This document shows, piece by piece, positions 42,249 to 51,807 of a stretch of DNA of 64,000 nucleotides (position 1 is the stretch's first letter; each line of letters starts with the position of its first letter). The stretch spans positions 3,224,001 to 3,288,000 of the forward strand of contig NZ_CP134400.1 of the NCBI RefSeq assembly GCF_002968285.2, written 5' to 3'. The position numbers and the translations under genes were made by a program. This DNA comes from Mycobacterium sp. ITM-2016-00318. Its GTDB lineage: Bacteria; Actinomycetota; Actinomycetes; Mycobacteriales; Mycobacteriaceae. The notes under the pieces were generated by a model. The model worked only from the letters and a program-made list of their open reading frames with translations, was not told the DNA's origin and did not search any database.

Positions 42249-43516
42249 TGCGGCCACACCTCCGGGTCGGGTCGAAATCGCACGGTCAGCTCACTGCCCT
42301 TGAGCTGGGCGTCAGTCACTGTGCATCGCCTCAGGACGGACGCCAGCCGGACCCGGCGCCGCAGTCCACCGGCGCCGATGATCAGGTCGTCCTCGACCCG
42401 CCCCAGGGTGAGTGCGGTCGAGTCGATTTGTGGCAACTCTAACCGCAACCGATAGACCGAACCCAATCCAGAGCCGGACTCGCGGTCGACGATCGGTCGC
42501 AGCGGGCCCGGCGGCGGTGAGCCGTCGCGTCTGCGCGCGCACTCGAGCAGTTCGCCGAGCGCCTTCGCGCCGATGGGTTCCCCAGCGAGGTGCGGCACCA
42601 GCACCAGTTGCACATCGCCGATGGTGGCGTCGAGTTCATCCAGCACCGTCTGCTGTTCGGAGATGCGTTCGGAGTACCAGTCGAACGCGGGGTGCTCGGG
42701 CAGGTTGCGGTACTCGTACGAATCATCCTGCACCAAGATCTGATTCACGATCAGCTCGTCGACGCGCACGCCCATCAGCGCCAGTGAGCCAAGGGTGCGG
42801 GCGGCCTCGGCGGCCACCACCCGCTCCGCGGTGAGCACGAGGTGCGCGCTCAGGCGGTCGCCGTCGGTGAGCAGGCCGGTCAGTGCGCCGTTGCCCGCGT
42901 CGATGCGCTCCATCAACTCGACGATCGCCGCCGTGTGCGCATCGTCTGACGCCGTGAGCCTGCGGTGTCGCGGCCAGGCCCGCTCCAGATACAGCCCGAA
43001 GGCCGACGGCAGGGTCAGCATCCGCATGGCATCGGCCGTCGACGCGCAGTCGACGACGACGTGATCCCACTCCCCCGACTTCGCCAACTCGCCGACCTCG
43101 TGCAGGCCGAGCACCTCCTGGATACCGGGTAGGGCCGAGAGTTCCTCCGGCGCAATGTGTCCCAATTCTGATTCGTCGAACCGCGCGGTCAGCACGCCTG
43201 CGACGTCGCACCAGCGTGCCTCGAGGAGGGCCAGCGTGTCGAGCGCAAGGGCATCGAGGAATCCGCCGGTGCCGGCATCCCGCCTGGAATCGAGGTCGGC
43301 CAGCACGCGGGTGGGCGCACGCAGCCCGGTGGGTGCGACGGAGGTACCGAGCACATCCCCGATCGAGTGCGCCTGGTCGGTGGAGACCACGAGGACCCGC
43401 AGACCGCTTTGCGCATCGCGCACCGCTGTCGCGGTCGCGAGCGTTGACTTACCTACACCGCCCTTGCCAACGAAGAGACTGATCCGGGCGTGCGTAGGCG
43501 CAGGGGTGTCACTCAG
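42245..43516 (-). CDS. ArsA/MinD-like ATPase (Rv2184c-like) with apparent CTG start
   Basis: 423 residues if translation begins at CTG 43516. The Walker A loop SLFVGKGGVGKSTLA lies at residues ~13-27 with the deviant signature lysine; LVVSTDQAHSIGDVLG and VVDCASTADAMRML continue the fold. The only ATG/GTG/TTG in this frame is GTG 43423, which would remove the P-loop. I therefore extend the gene to the CTG overlapping the upstream stop. It is probably a cytosolic ATPase like those used in membrane insertion or ion handling; the target is unknown. It is coupled to its neighbours by overlaps. Confidence 0.8.
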   Translation of the reverse strand: MSDTPAPTHARISLFVGKGGVGKSTLATATAVRDAQSGLRVLVVSTDQAHSIGDVLGTSVAPTGLRAPTRVLADLDSRRDAGTGGFLDALALDTLALLEARWCDVAGVLTARFDESELGHIAPEELSALPGIQEVLGLHEVGELAKSGEWDHVVVDCASTADAMRMLTLPSAFGLYLERAWPRHRRLTASDDAHTAAIVELMERIDAGNGALTGLLTDGDRLSAHLVLTAERVVAAEAARTLGSLALMGVRVDELIVNQILVQDDSYEYRNLPEHPAFDWYSERISEQQTVLDELDATIGDVQLVLVPHLAGEPIGAKALGELLECARRRDGSPPPGPLRPIVDRESGSGLGSVYRLRLELPQIDSTALTLGRVEDDLIIGAGGLRRRVRLASVLRRCTVTDAQLKGSELTVRFRPDPEVWPQ

Positions 43517-43946
43517 CCTCGACTCGTTTCTTGAGATCCTTCAAAGCGGTGTCGGTCAGCCGTCGCTCGGCCTTGCGCTTGAGCAGCCCGATCATCGGGA
43601 TGATCAGGTCGACCGACAATTCGTAGGTGACGTCGGTGCCGGAACCCTTGGGCGACAACCGGTATGCGCCCGCCAAGGACCGCAGCAACGAACTGGAGAC
43701 CAGCGACCAGGTGACCGATCCGCGATCGGGAGGCCAATCGTATTCCAGGACCATCGTGTCCTTGAGCACCGCGGCGTCGAGCACCAGCCGGGCCCTCTTC
43801 GGGTAGCCCTCGTCGTCGGCCTCGAGAACCTCGGTCTCTTTGTACTCGGCGACCCAATCCGGATAGGAGCCGATGTCGGCGATGACATCCATCACCGTCG
43901 ATGGATCCGCGTCGATGTAGATGGTCTGTGCCGTCTTGTCCGCCAC
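43509..43946 (-). CDS. SRPBCC (polyketide cyclase-like) protein, TB16.3/Rv2185c type
   Basis: 145 residues of the START/SRPBCC fold: IYIDADPSTVMDVIADIGSY, YPDWVAEYKETEVLEADD and a C-terminal helix KRKAERRLTDTALKDLKKR. This fold makes a hydrophobic pocket; the ligand is not known. GTG 43946 begins VADKTAQT. The ArsA-like gene begins inside its stop region. Confidence 0.88.
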   Translation of the reverse strand: MADKTAQTIYIDADPSTVMDVIADIGSYPDWVAEYKETEVLEADDEGYPKRARLVLDAAVLKDTMVLEYDWPPDRGSVTWSLVSSSLLRSLAGAYRLSPKGSGTDVTYELSVDLIIPMIGLLKRKAERRLTDTALKDLKKRVEAE

Positions 43947-44028
43947 TAGGCCGCTTTCTGTCGTTCGTGTGCCCGCATGCGCCCGATGGAAAAGAAATCT
44001 ACCCGCCGCCGCCGGCTCTAACCGTGTA

Positions 44029-44424
44029 TCAGGCGGGCGGGGGCATTCCGACCGGACGCGATGCCTCGAGCGTCTGCTTCAGCTCGAACGACATCCTCTT
44101 GCCCGCCACCCGGCGCTGATGATTGAGCTTGGCGAGGTTCATATTGGCCAGCTGCCAGGCGGCCGCGGCCGCGGGCTCGGCGTGCAGGAAGTAGTTGAGG
44201 ATCACGCCGTCGAGCGACGGCTCGAGCCAGACCTCCATGGTGCCGGTCAGCGCGCCGTTGACGGTCCAGCGGTGGCCGAGCCGCCCGCGGTCCTCGATCA
44301 CCGTCAGGTGCAGATCCGGCCACCAGCGCCGCCAGCTCGCCGGGTCGGCGACGGCCCTGCCGACCTCGACCGGATCAGCCGCCACGAACGTCTGATCGGC
44401 GATCTGAATGCTGTTCATCGACAT
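44029..44424 (-). CDS. SRPBCC family protein (Rv2186c-like)
   Basis: 131 residues from ATG 44424 ([18 protein letters not shown]). The fold markers are the first-strand Phe-Val-Ala, [19 protein letters not shown], and the C-terminal helix [20 protein letters not shown]. It is a second small pocket protein beside the Rv2185c type, and both face the divergent fadD15, suggesting lipid or fatty-acyl ligands by context only. The longer frame to 44562 crosses into the fadD15 leader. Confidence 0.82.
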   Translation of the reverse strand: MSMNSIQIADQTFVAADPVEVGRAVADPASWRRWWPDLHLTVIEDRGRLGHRWTVNGALTGTMEVWLEPSLDGVILNYFLHAEPAAAAAWQLANMNLAKLNHQRRVAGKRMSFELKQTLEASRPVGMPPPA

Positions 44425-44512
44425 TAGCTTCACATACGGCCCCGCCGGGGCAGGGCCGTGGCCGACTAGGCTGGCCCGGGCAACGCCGCTACCAGCATCG
44501 GAGGCGAAGATC

Positions 44513-46366
44513 GTGCGAGAGTTCAGTGTTCCCGCACCGTTCGAAGTCGGCGAGCACGACACCGTCGTCAGCTCCGTCTACTCGCACGAACGCGACGACC
44601 CCGACCACGTCCTCATGCAGCGACTCGTCGACGGGGCGTGGACCGATGTGACGGCCGCCGAAGTGGCCGGACAGATCCGTTCGGTCGCCCTTGGGCTGAT
44701 CGCCGAAGGGGTGCAGCCGGGCGACCGGGTCGCGGTGTTGTCGGCGACCCGGTACGAGTGGCCCATCATCGATTTCGCGATCTTGTCGGTCGGCGCGCTG
44801 ACCGTCCCGATCTACGAGACCAGCTCGGCGGAGCAGATCAAGTTTGTGCTCGGCGATTCCGGTGCGGTGCTGGTGTTCGCCGAGACCGACGCGCACGCCG
44901 ACAAGATCGAGCAGCTCAAGGGCGACCTACCGGATCTGCGCAAGGTGTTCCGCATCGAGAGTTCGGTCGCGGCGCTGGACCAACTGGCCGAGACGGGGGC
45001 GTCCACCGACCGCGCCGAGCTGGACGCCCGGCTGGCTGGCATCAAGTCCGCCGGCCCCGCCACCCTGATCTATACCTCGGGCACCACCGGAAGGCCGAAG
45101 GGCTGCCAGCTGACCCACGCCAACCTCGTATACGAGATCCGCGGCGCCAAGGCGTCCTTCCCGACGCTGCTGGACAAGGGTGAGCGCCTGCTGGTGTTCC
45201 TGCCGCTGGCCCACGTGCTTGCCCGCGCCATCACCATCGCGGCATTCGTGAACAAGGTGACGCTCGGATTCACCAGCGACATCAAGAACCTCGTGCCGAT
45301 GTTCGGGGTTTTCAAGCCGACGCTGGCGGTCTCGGTGCCGCGAGTGTTCGAGAAGGTCTACAACGCCGCCGAGCAGAACGCCCGCAACGACGGCAAGGGC
45401 CGGATATTCGAGATCGCGGCGAACACCGCGATCGAATGGAGTCAGGCGCAGGACTCCGCCGCGGACGCGAGGAGCGGAAAGGCAAAAGGCCCGGGCTTGC
45501 TGCTGCGCGCGAAGCACGCCGTGTTCGACCGGCTGGTGTACGGCAAATTGCGTGCCGCGCTCGGCGGTGATTGCCGTGCCGCGATCTCCGGCGGCGCGCC
45601 GCTCGGCGCCCGGCTCGGCCACTTCTACCGTGGTGTCGGGCTGACGATCTACGAGGGCTACGGCCTCACCGAGACCAGCGCCGCGATCACGGTGAACCAG
45701 GTCGGCGCGCTGAAGATCGGATCGGTTGGGAGACCGGTGCCGGGCAACGAGTTGCGGTTGGCCGATGACGACGAGCTCCTGGTTCGCGGCGGCGTGGTGT
45801 TCGCCGGCTACTGGCGCAACGAGGAGGAGACGAAGGCGGTCTTTTCCGCGGACGCGAGGAGCGGAGAGGCTTCAGCTGATTGGTTCCACACCGGCGATCT
45901 CGGCGCCATCGACGACGACGGCTTCCTCACCATCATCGGCCGCAAGAAGGAGATCATCGTCACGGCGGGCGGCAAGAACGTCGCCCCGGCCATCCTGGAG
46001 GACAGGCTGCGGGCCCACCCGCTGATCAGCCAGGCGATGTGCGTCGGCGACCAGAAACCGTTCATCGCCGCACTCATCACGATCGACCAGGAGGCCTTCC
46101 CCGGCTGGAAGGAACGCAACGGCAAGAGCGCCGACGCGTCGGTGGCGGACCTGGCCGACGACCCTGATCTGGTCGCCGAGATCGAACTCGCCGTCAAGGA
46201 TGCCAACCAGTCCGTCTCCAAGGCGGAGGCGATCCGCAAGTTCCGGGTGCTGCCTGTCGACTTCACCGAGGACACCGGTGAGCTGACGCCGACGATGAAG
46301 GTCAAGCGCAAGGTGGTCGCCGAGAAGTTCGCCGGCGACATCGAAGCGCTCTACGACAAGGGCTGA
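44513..46366 (+). CDS. fadD15: Long-chain fatty acid--CoA ligase FadD15, with two 9-residue repeat insertions
   Basis: 617 residues of the ANL superfamily. The phosphate loop is [14 protein letters not shown], the adenylation core [13 protein letters not shown], then DWFHTGDLG and a catalytic lysine in [14 protein letters not shown]. It activates fatty acids to acyl-CoA. Relative to M. tuberculosis FadD15 (600 residues, from memory) there are two insertions, around [12 protein letters not shown] and [13 protein letters not shown], each coded by a copy of the dispersed element and each netting 9 residues. GTG 44513 follows GGAGG at a perfect spacing. It overlaps pimB' tail to tail by 16 bases. 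Confidence 0.94.
   Translation: MREFSVPAPFEVGEHDTVVSSVYSHERDDPDHVLMQRLVDGAWTDVTAAEVAGQIRSVALGLIAEGVQPGDRVAVLSATRYEWPIIDFAILSVGALTVPIYETSSAEQIKFVLGDSGAVLVFAETDAHADKIEQLKGDLPDLRKVFRIESSVAALDQLAETGASTDRAELDARLAGIKSAGPATLIYTSGTTGRPKGCQLTHANLVYEIRGAKASFPTLLDKGERLLVFLPLAHVLARAITIAAFVNKVTLGFTSDIKNLVPMFGVFKPTLAVSVPRVFEKVYNAAEQNARNDGKGRIFEIAANTAIEWSQAQDSAADARSGKAKGPGLLLRAKHAVFDRLVYGKLRAALGGDCRAAISGGAPLGARLGHFYRGVGLTIYEGYGLTETSAAITVNQVGALKIGSVGRPVPGNELRLADDDELLVRGGVVFAGYWRNEEETKAVFSADARSGEASADWFHTGDLGAIDDDGFLTIIGRKKEIIVTAGGKNVAPAILEDRLRAHPLISQAMCVGDQKPFIAALITIDQEAFPGWKERNGKSADASVADLADDPDLVAEIELAVKDANQSVSKAEAIRKFRVLPVDFTEDTGELTPTMKVKRKVVAEKFAGDIEALYDKG
45460..45483 (+). repeat. Dispersed element copy 1 in fadD15
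   Basis: CGCGGACGCGAGGAGCGG followed by AAAGGC; reads Ala-Asp-Ala-Arg-Ser-Gly in the gene frame. It matches the second copy at 23 of 24 positions. Confidence 0.88.
45847..45870 (+). repeat. Dispersed element copy 2 in fadD15
   Basis: CGCGGACGCGAGGAGCGG followed by AGAGGC, again in the Ala-Asp-Ala-Arg-Ser-Gly frame, located between the adenylation core and the FHTGDLG motif. Confidence 0.88.
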
Positions 46367-47508
46367 GGCGCGAGCAGTCCGGCAAGCCGCGCCGCCTGGC
46401 TGCGCCACTGCCAGTTGTCGACGGCCCAGCGCCTTCCCGCTGCGCCCATCCGGGCGGCCCGGTTCGGGTCGGCGAGTATTTCGCATGTCGCCGTTGCGAT
46501 CTGGTCGAGATCGGTGCCGTCGACGATGAGACCCGTTTCGCCGTGCCGAACGGTCTCCGGCGCTCCGCCGGAATTCCCCGCCACGACCGGTACGCCGGTC
46601 GACGACGCTTCGAGGAAGACAATGCCGAGACCCTCGACGTCCAGCCCCGCTCCGCGGGTCCGGCACGGCATCGCGAACACATCTGCCATCGCATGATGGG
46701 CGGGCAGCTCGGCACCGGGCACGCTGCCGGTGAAGACGACGTGTTCCGACATGCCGGTTCCGCCGGCGAGCCGGCGCAGTGTGTCCAGGTAGGGTCCGCC
46801 GCCGACGATCACCAGCGCTGCACCGTCGATGCGGTCCCGGATGGCGGGCAGCGCCCGGATGAGCATGTCCTGACCCTTGCGCGGCACCAGCCGGGAGAGG
46901 CACACGACGACGGGGCGGTCGCCGAGCCCGTAGCGCGACCGCATGTCGGCCCGCGCGGCCGGATCGGGTGCGAACCGGTCGGTGTCCACCCCCGGCGGCA
47001 CGTACTCCAGGGCGGCACGGGGGCCGAAGGCCGAGGCGAACCGGCCCCTGGTGTAGCGGCTGACGTAGGTCACCACGTCGGTGCCGTCACCGATGTGGCG
47101 CAGTGCGTTGCGGGCCACCGGCAGCATCGACCAGCCGACCTCGTGGCCATGCGTGCTGGCAATGACGCGCCGGGCGCCTGCACTTCGTGCACGCGGCGCC
47201 AAGAGCGCCAGCGGCGCCGCAGCGCCGAACCAGACCGTCTCGATGTCGTTGTCGCCGATCAACCGCCGCATCCGGTCGTCGACGCCCGGGCCCGGCAGCA
47301 TCAGTGTGGTCGGATGGCGTACAACGTCGTAGCCGCTGGTCCTTGCGGCCTCGTCGAACTCCTCGCAACCCTTCCACTTCGGCGCGTACACGGTCAGCGC
47401 GTAGTCGCCGCCCGATTGCAGCAGCTGCCCGACGAGTTCGTGCAGATAGGACTGGATCCCGCCCCGGCGGGGCGGAAAATCGTTGGTTACCAGTAGAACC
47501 CGGGTCAT
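46351..47508 (-). CDS. pimB: Phosphatidylinositol monomannoside mannosyltransferase PimB'
   Basis: 385 residues, same length as the M. tuberculosis enzyme (Rv2188c). A GT-B, GT4-family glycosyltransferase: [19 protein letters not shown] at the N-terminus, [18 protein letters not shown] and the EX7E-type motif in [19 protein letters not shown]. It transfers the second mannose from GDP-mannose to PIM1 on the inner face of the membrane. ATG 47508 is the family start; the open frame runs to 47700. Confidence 0.95.
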   Translation of the reverse strand: MTRVLLVTNDFPPRRGGIQSYLHELVGQLLQSGGDYALTVYAPKWKGCEEFDEAARTSGYDVVRHPTTLMLPGPGVDDRMRRLIGDNDIETVWFGAAAPLALLAPRARSAGARRVIASTHGHEVGWSMLPVARNALRHIGDGTDVVTYVSRYTRGRFASAFGPRAALEYVPPGVDTDRFAPDPAARADMRSRYGLGDRPVVVCLSRLVPRKGQDMLIRALPAIRDRIDGAALVIVGGGPYLDTLRRLAGGTGMSEHVVFTGSVPGAELPAHHAMADVFAMPCRTRGAGLDVEGLGIVFLEASSTGVPVVAGNSGGAPETVRHGETGLIVDGTDLDQIATATCEILADPNRAARMGAAGRRWAVDNWQWRSQAARLAGLLAPQPLS

Positions 47509-47518
47509 CGCGGTCTGG

Positions 47519-48349
47519 TCATCCTTCAAGCCAGGTCCGCCACTGGGCCAGCACCTCGTCGAGGTTCGCACCGAGGGTCTCCGATACCGCTGTCTCGATG
47601 TCGGGGTGGCGGTGGCCACAGGCCCGCTCGTACAGGCTGCGCAGCGTCGCGGTGCCGTAGCGGTCGGTGACGAAGCGGGCGAACCACCAGGCGCGGTCAT
47701 AGGCCAGGGTGCGCGTGGCGCCCTCGGTGTCCAGGTCGGCGTCCGTCGGCAACCGGGCGATGTCGGCCGCCCTCGTCACGCCCGGTCGAGGCGCATCCGG
47801 CCTGCCGACGAAGTCGGCCACCCCCTCTGTGAGCCAGCGCGGAGCGTCGGCCGCTGTCCTGGCTCGCGCGGCGTAGTGAAAAAGCTCGTGGCGCAGCACT
47901 ATTCGCAGTGCCGAGTCACTCAACCCGACAGCTCCAGGAGCGAACACGATGCGCTGGCCGGTAGTCGCGGCGGCGATGTCGGATCCGCCACCCGCCATGG
48001 CGCGGAACTGCTCGTCAGATGCGGTGGCGACGACGACGATGCCGCGGGGCCAGTCGGCCCCCCAGAATGCGGTCACCGCGGCGACGGCGTCGCCCATGGC
48101 GGCCGACACTCGGTCGAGAAGAGGCCGGGTGGCCGGACCGCCGAGGTTGATCAGCTCGACCGTTCGGCCGTCCGCGGTGGCCGAGGTGCTCGATGCGACC
48201 GCTGACGTCGTGGGCGTCGGCACGGGAACCGCGACGGGTGCGGAGGGGGCGGACCTGACGACGAACGCCACCGCCAGGCTCAACTCGAGGATCAGCAGCA
48301 GGCCGAGCAGTGGTCGTTCAGTACCGGCGAATGTTGTAGATCGGCGCAT
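47519..48349 (-). CDS. Secreted gluzincin-like zinc peptidase (peptidase MA-like, Rv2189c type)
   Basis: 276 residues. An N-terminal signal anchor (LLGLLLILELSLAVAFVV) is followed by a Pro/Thr/Ser linker and a globular domain containing the zinc motif LRHELFHYAARA and, 20-25 residues on, the gluzincin Glu in WLTEGVADFVGRP. The catalytic set looks complete. The substrate is unknown; position next to ripC suggests a cell-wall or secreted-protein role. The start overlaps the ripC end by about 32 bases. Confidence 0.83.
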   Translation of the reverse strand: MRRSTTFAGTERPLLGLLLILELSLAVAFVVRSAPSAPVAVPVPTPTTSAVASSTSATADGRTVELINLGGPATRPLLDRVSAAMGDAVAAVTAFWGADWPRGIVVVATASDEQFRAMAGGGSDIAAATTGQRIVFAPGAVGLSDSALRIVLRHELFHYAARARTAADAPRWLTEGVADFVGRPDAPRPGVTRAADIARLPTDADLDTEGATRTLAYDRAWWFARFVTDRYGTATLRSLYERACGHRHPDIETAVSETLGANLDEVLAQWRTWLEG

Positions 48350-49463
48350 TGTTCACCGGCGCCACTCGCACCGGCGTGCCGTAGGTGGACGCGTGCACCA
48401 TCATTCCGTCGCCGATGTAGATCGCCGTGTGCGAGGCATCGGAGTAGTAGTTGACCACGTCACCGGGCTGGATCTGCGACATGTCCACCGGCTGGCCGCC
48501 TCTGGCCAGCGCCTGGCTGGAGTGCGGCAGCGAGACGCCCGCCTGCTGGAAGGCCCACTGGACCAGACCGGAGCAGTCGAACGCGTTGGGCCCGGAGCCG
48601 CCCCACGAGTAGGGCGAGCCGATCCGCGTGAGCGCCGCCTGCACGGCCATATTGCCCTCGCCGCCGGCGAAATTGCCCTCGCCGCCGGCGATCGCGCCCT
48701 CGGGAGGAGCGACGTCACCCGGCGGGATTCCTCCCGGTGGGGCAGCCACGATGGCGGGATCTCCTGGGGCCGGCGGAGCCGCCTCGGTCAGCGGAGGTGC
48801 CGGCGGCGCGGCCGCGAGGGCTTCCCGCTGACCCGGTGTGAGGGCCTCGAACTGTGACTTGACGACAGCCATCTGCACTTGCAGCTGACTTTGCTTGGAT
48901 TGCAGCTCCGCGCGCACTGCGGCGGCCTGCTCGGCAGCCGTCTTGGCCTCCGACGCCGAGTTGGCGGAGGCCTCCTGCGCCTTGGCGGCCTGATCGTTGA
49001 CGGAGCGGTAGGTGTTCATCTGCGCCGACATCTCGGTTGCCATCACCCGCTGAACCGAGAGTTGGTCGATGACGCGCTGCGGTGAGTCGGCGGTCAACAT
49101 GGCATCCATGCCGTTGGTCCTGCCACCCATGTACTGCGCGGCAGCAAACTTGTCGACGGCCGCCTGGAAGGTTGCCAGCTTCGATTTGGCTGTGTCCAAC
49201 GCGGCCTGATCAGCGGTGTGCTTCGCCTCGGCTTGTTGCTGCGCGGCCAGCTTGTTGTCCAGATCCAGCTGGGCGGAATGCATCGCCTCGGTGGTTCGCT
49301 CCGCCTGCCGAGACAGCTCATTGAGCTTTGCCAATGCATCGGCTGCTGGATCAGCCTGCACATTCGCGGAGAGAATTCCGCCGAACAATGTCAGTGCCGA
49401 TATCGCATATATGACGGGTCGCTTAAGCGCGCGTGTGGTCCGCTGCTGACGGTCGAACGTCAA
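48318..49463 (-). CDS. ripC: RipC, NlpC/P60 peptidoglycan endopeptidase
   Basis: 381 residues. A signal peptide ends near SANVQADPAADAL. Residues ~40-230 form a coiled coil typical of FtsEX-regulated hydrolases (ELSRQAERTTEAMHSAQLDL). A Gly/Pro-rich linker with a 21-bp tandem repeat leads to the NlpC/P60 domain, with catalytic Cys in NAFDCSGLVQWAF and His in DASHTAIYIGDG. It cleaves D-Glu/m-DAP stem peptides, and FtsEX controls RipC in mycobacteria. The start is TTG 49463, after GAGGACT. Confidence 0.93.
   Translation of the reverse strand: MTFDRQQRTTRALKRPVIYAISALTLFGGILSANVQADPAADALAKLNELSRQAERTTEAMHSAQLDLDNKLAAQQQAEAKHTADQAALDTAKSKLATFQAAVDKFAAAQYMGGRTNGMDAMLTADSPQRVIDQLSVQRVMATEMSAQMNTYRSVNDQAAKAQEASANSASEAKTAAEQAAAVRAELQSKQSQLQVQMAVVKSQFEALTPGQREALAAAPPAPPLTEAAPPAPGDPAIVAAPPGGIPPGDVAPPEGAIAGGEGNFAGGEGNMAVQAALTRIGSPYSWGGSGPNAFDCSGLVQWAFQQAGVSLPHSSQALARGGQPVDMSQIQPGDVVNYYSDASHTAIYIGDGMMVHASTYGTPVRVAPVNNAPIYNIRRY
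48651..48692. repeat. 21-bp tandem duplication in the ripC linker
   Basis: Two adjacent 21-base units (48651-48671 and 48672-48692), 20 of 21 identical, encode the doubled Ala-Gly-Gly-Glu-Gly-Asn in the flexible linker before the NlpC/P60 domain. Confidence 0.85.
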
Positions 49464-49617
49464 GATTTTGAGTCCTCAAACTGCCGTTGGCGAGTCGCCC
49501 CGAACTGTCTTAGGTCTCAGACAGGTTACGAAACGGCATCGGCCTTGTCCAAACGAGAGACGCAAATTTAACAGCCTCTCAGAGTTTTTCGGACGCGCTC
49601 CGTTGCCAGGCGTGTCG

Positions 49618-49842
49618 TCAGGCGACGAATCCGGAGTCGCCGGGGCGGTGAATCGGCACAAGCCGCAGCCGCGGGGCCATCCCCGCCTCGGCGAGCACCT
49701 CCAACGCCGCGCGCTCGTCGGACAGCAGGGTGTCAGGCACCCCCAGCAACACGCTCACGACGCAGTCCTTGCAGCCGTGACCCCGGACCGCACAGTCATC
49801 GCAGTCGATGGTCACCGCGCCGGTATCCCTGGTCTCGTCCAT
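49618..49842 (-). CDS. Small Cys-rich conserved protein
   Basis: 74 residues from ATG 49842. The N-terminal third carries DCDDCAVRGHGCKDCVV: four cysteines spaced C-x2-C-x6-C-x2-C with a His between, a good zinc or iron-sulfur site. The rest is VSVLLGVPDTLLSDERAALE and LAEAGMAPRLRLVPIHRP, a helical tail. I do not recognise a named family. It lies between ripC and the divergent nuclease fusion, and is hidden within a much longer antisense frame. Confidence 0.72.
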   Translation of the reverse strand: MDETRDTGAVTIDCDDCAVRGHGCKDCVVSVLLGVPDTLLSDERAALEVLAEAGMAPRLRLVPIHRPGDSGFVA

Positions 49843-49944
49843 CTGACCGTCCTCTCGATCGGGTTGAACGCACGGTAACCGCGACCACCGACATCCCCCG
49901 CGTGGCAACTCGGCGCTGTCGGTACCACTGCCTACCTTCAGGCC

Positions 49945-51807
49945 ATGGGCCAGCTCAGCTTCGCCGACGTCGAGGAGGATTCGTTCGGGCTGGCGTCCGA
50001 ATCTCTGCGGAACATCACCTTCGTCGTCGTCGACCTCGAGACGACGGGCGGACGGGCGAACGGCGACGACGCCAACGTCGACGCGATCACCGAGATCGGC
50101 GCCGTCAAGGTGCGCGGTGGTGAGGTGCTCGGCGAGCTGGCCACCCTGATCGACCCCGGCCGCAGCATCCCACCGCAGATCGTTGAACTCACCGGTATCA
50201 CCTCGGCCATGGTCCGCGACGCCCCGAGAATCGAGTCGGTGCTGCCCGCGTTTCTCGAATTCGCGCGCGGCGCAGTGCTCGTGGCGCACAACGCCGGATT
50301 CGACATCGGCTTCCTTCGCGCTGCAGCGGAGCGTTGCGGGATCGCCTGGCCGCGCCCACGGGTGCTGTGCACCGTCCGGTTGGCCCGGCGTGTGCTGACC
50401 CGCGACGAGGCGCCCAGCGTGAAACTCTCCGCGCTGGCCCGCTTGTTCGGCGCCGCGACCACCCCGACGCATCGGGCACTCGACGACGCGCGGGCCACCG
50501 TCGACGTGCTGCACGCGCTCATCGAGCGTGTCGGCAACCGAGGCGTGCACACCTATACCGACCTACGTTCCTACCTACCCGACGTGTCGCCCGAGCAGCG
50601 CCGCAAGCGGGTGCTGGCCGCCAACCTTCCGCGCACTCCGGGTGTTTACCTGTTCCGCGGGCCCGCCGACGAGGTGCTCTACGTCGGCACGGCGGTGGAT
50701 CTCCGCAGACGCGCGGTCCAGTACTTCAACGGATCCGACTCGCGCCCGCGAATCAAGGAGATGGTCGCCCTGGCCACCGCCGTCGACCACGTCGAGTGCG
50801 CAAATGACCTGGAAGCCGGTGTGCGTGAGCTGCGCCTGCTGGCCGCGCATGCGCCGCCCTACAACCGCCGATCCAAGTTCCCTCAGCGGTGGTGGTGGAT
50901 CGTGCTGACCGACGAGGCGTTCCCGCGGCTGTCGATCGTGCGTAACCCCAAGGGCGACAGTGCCGTCGGCCCGTTCCGGGTGCGTGCCGACGCCGTCGAG
51001 ACCGCCGATCTGCTTGCCCGGTTCACCGGGCTGCGCACCTGCACCACGAGGATCGCCCGCTCGGCACGGCACGGGCCCGCGTGCCCCGAACGCGAACTGT
51101 CGCCGTGTCCGGCTCCCCGCGATGTGCCCGCGGCCGGCTACGCCGGGGCGCCGCGGCGCGCGACGGCGCTGATCGACGGAGTCGAGGACGCCGTGTTGAC
51201 GGCGGTGTCCGCCCGCATCGGCGAGCTGGCCGCCGCCAACCGCTACGAGACGGCCGCCCGGCTGCGCGACCACGCCGCGGCCGCAATCGATGTGCTGTGG
51301 CGCGGTCAGCGGCTACGCGCACTGGCCGCGGTCACCGAGCTCGTCGCGGCGCGTCCCGACGGCAACGGCGGATGGCACCTCGCGGTCATCCGCCGCGGAC
51401 AGCTCGCCGCCGCGGGCCTCGCGCCCCTAGGCGTTCCGCCGATGCCGGTGGTCGACGCGATAACCGCTGGGGCACAAGCGATCCTGCCCGCCACGGCCCC
51501 GCTGGGCGGCGCGCTGGTGGAAGAGGTCGGGCTGATCATGCGCTGGCTCGGCCAGCCCGGCGTGCGCATCGTACGCGCCGAGCCCGGCTGGGCGTCCCCG
51601 GTGGGGTGTGCGGGACGCTGGGCGTCGTGGGCCGCGTCGGCGCGCTCGGCCCGGCTGGCCGCAGTTCAGACGCTCGACTCGTCAAGCCTGCTGAGTGAAC
51701 CGCACCCAACGCGCGAGCAGCTGTTCGGCCGCGCCGGAGTCGATCGCGGTCACGGCGCGATTCAGTCCCGACTCCCACGCCGAGAGCCATTCGGCGCCGC
51801 TGGTTAG
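49945..51807 (+). CDS. DEDDh exonuclease fused to a UvrC/Cho-like GIY-YIG nuclease (Rv2191-like)
   Basis: 620 residues. Residues ~25-195 are a DnaQ-like DEDDh exonuclease: [30 protein letters not shown] and [14 protein letters not shown]. Residues ~230-310 are a GIY-YIG domain ([20 protein letters not shown]), and the remainder resembles the UvrC N-terminal half up to the UvrB-binding helix pair ([17 protein letters not shown]). It is probably a DNA repair or processing nuclease; the DEDDh-GIY-YIG pairing is typical of actinobacteria. Its last ~40 codons overlap trpD, convergently, by 126 bases. Confidence 0.88.
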   Translation: MGQLSFADVEEDSFGLASESLRNITFVVVDLETTGGRANGDDANVDAITEIGAVKVRGGEVLGELATLIDPGRSIPPQIVELTGITSAMVRDAPRIESVLPAFLEFARGAVLVAHNAGFDIGFLRAAAERCGIAWPRPRVLCTVRLARRVLTRDEAPSVKLSALARLFGAATTPTHRALDDARATVDVLHALIERVGNRGVHTYTDLRSYLPDVSPEQRRKRVLAANLPRTPGVYLFRGPADEVLYVGTAVDLRRRAVQYFNGSDSRPRIKEMVALATAVDHVECANDLEAGVRELRLLAAHAPPYNRRSKFPQRWWWIVLTDEAFPRLSIVRNPKGDSAVGPFRVRADAVETADLLARFTGLRTCTTRIARSARHGPACPERELSPCPAPRDVPAAGYAGAPRRATALIDGVEDAVLTAVSARIGELAAANRYETAARLRDHAAAAIDVLWRGQRLRALAAVTELVAARPDGNGGWHLAVIRRGQLAAAGLAPLGVPPMPVVDAITAGAQAILPATAPLGGALVEEVGLIMRWLGQPGVRIVRAEPGWASPVGCAGRWASWAASARSARLAAVQTLDSSSLLSEPHPTREQLFGRAGVDRGHGAIQSRLPRREPFGAAG

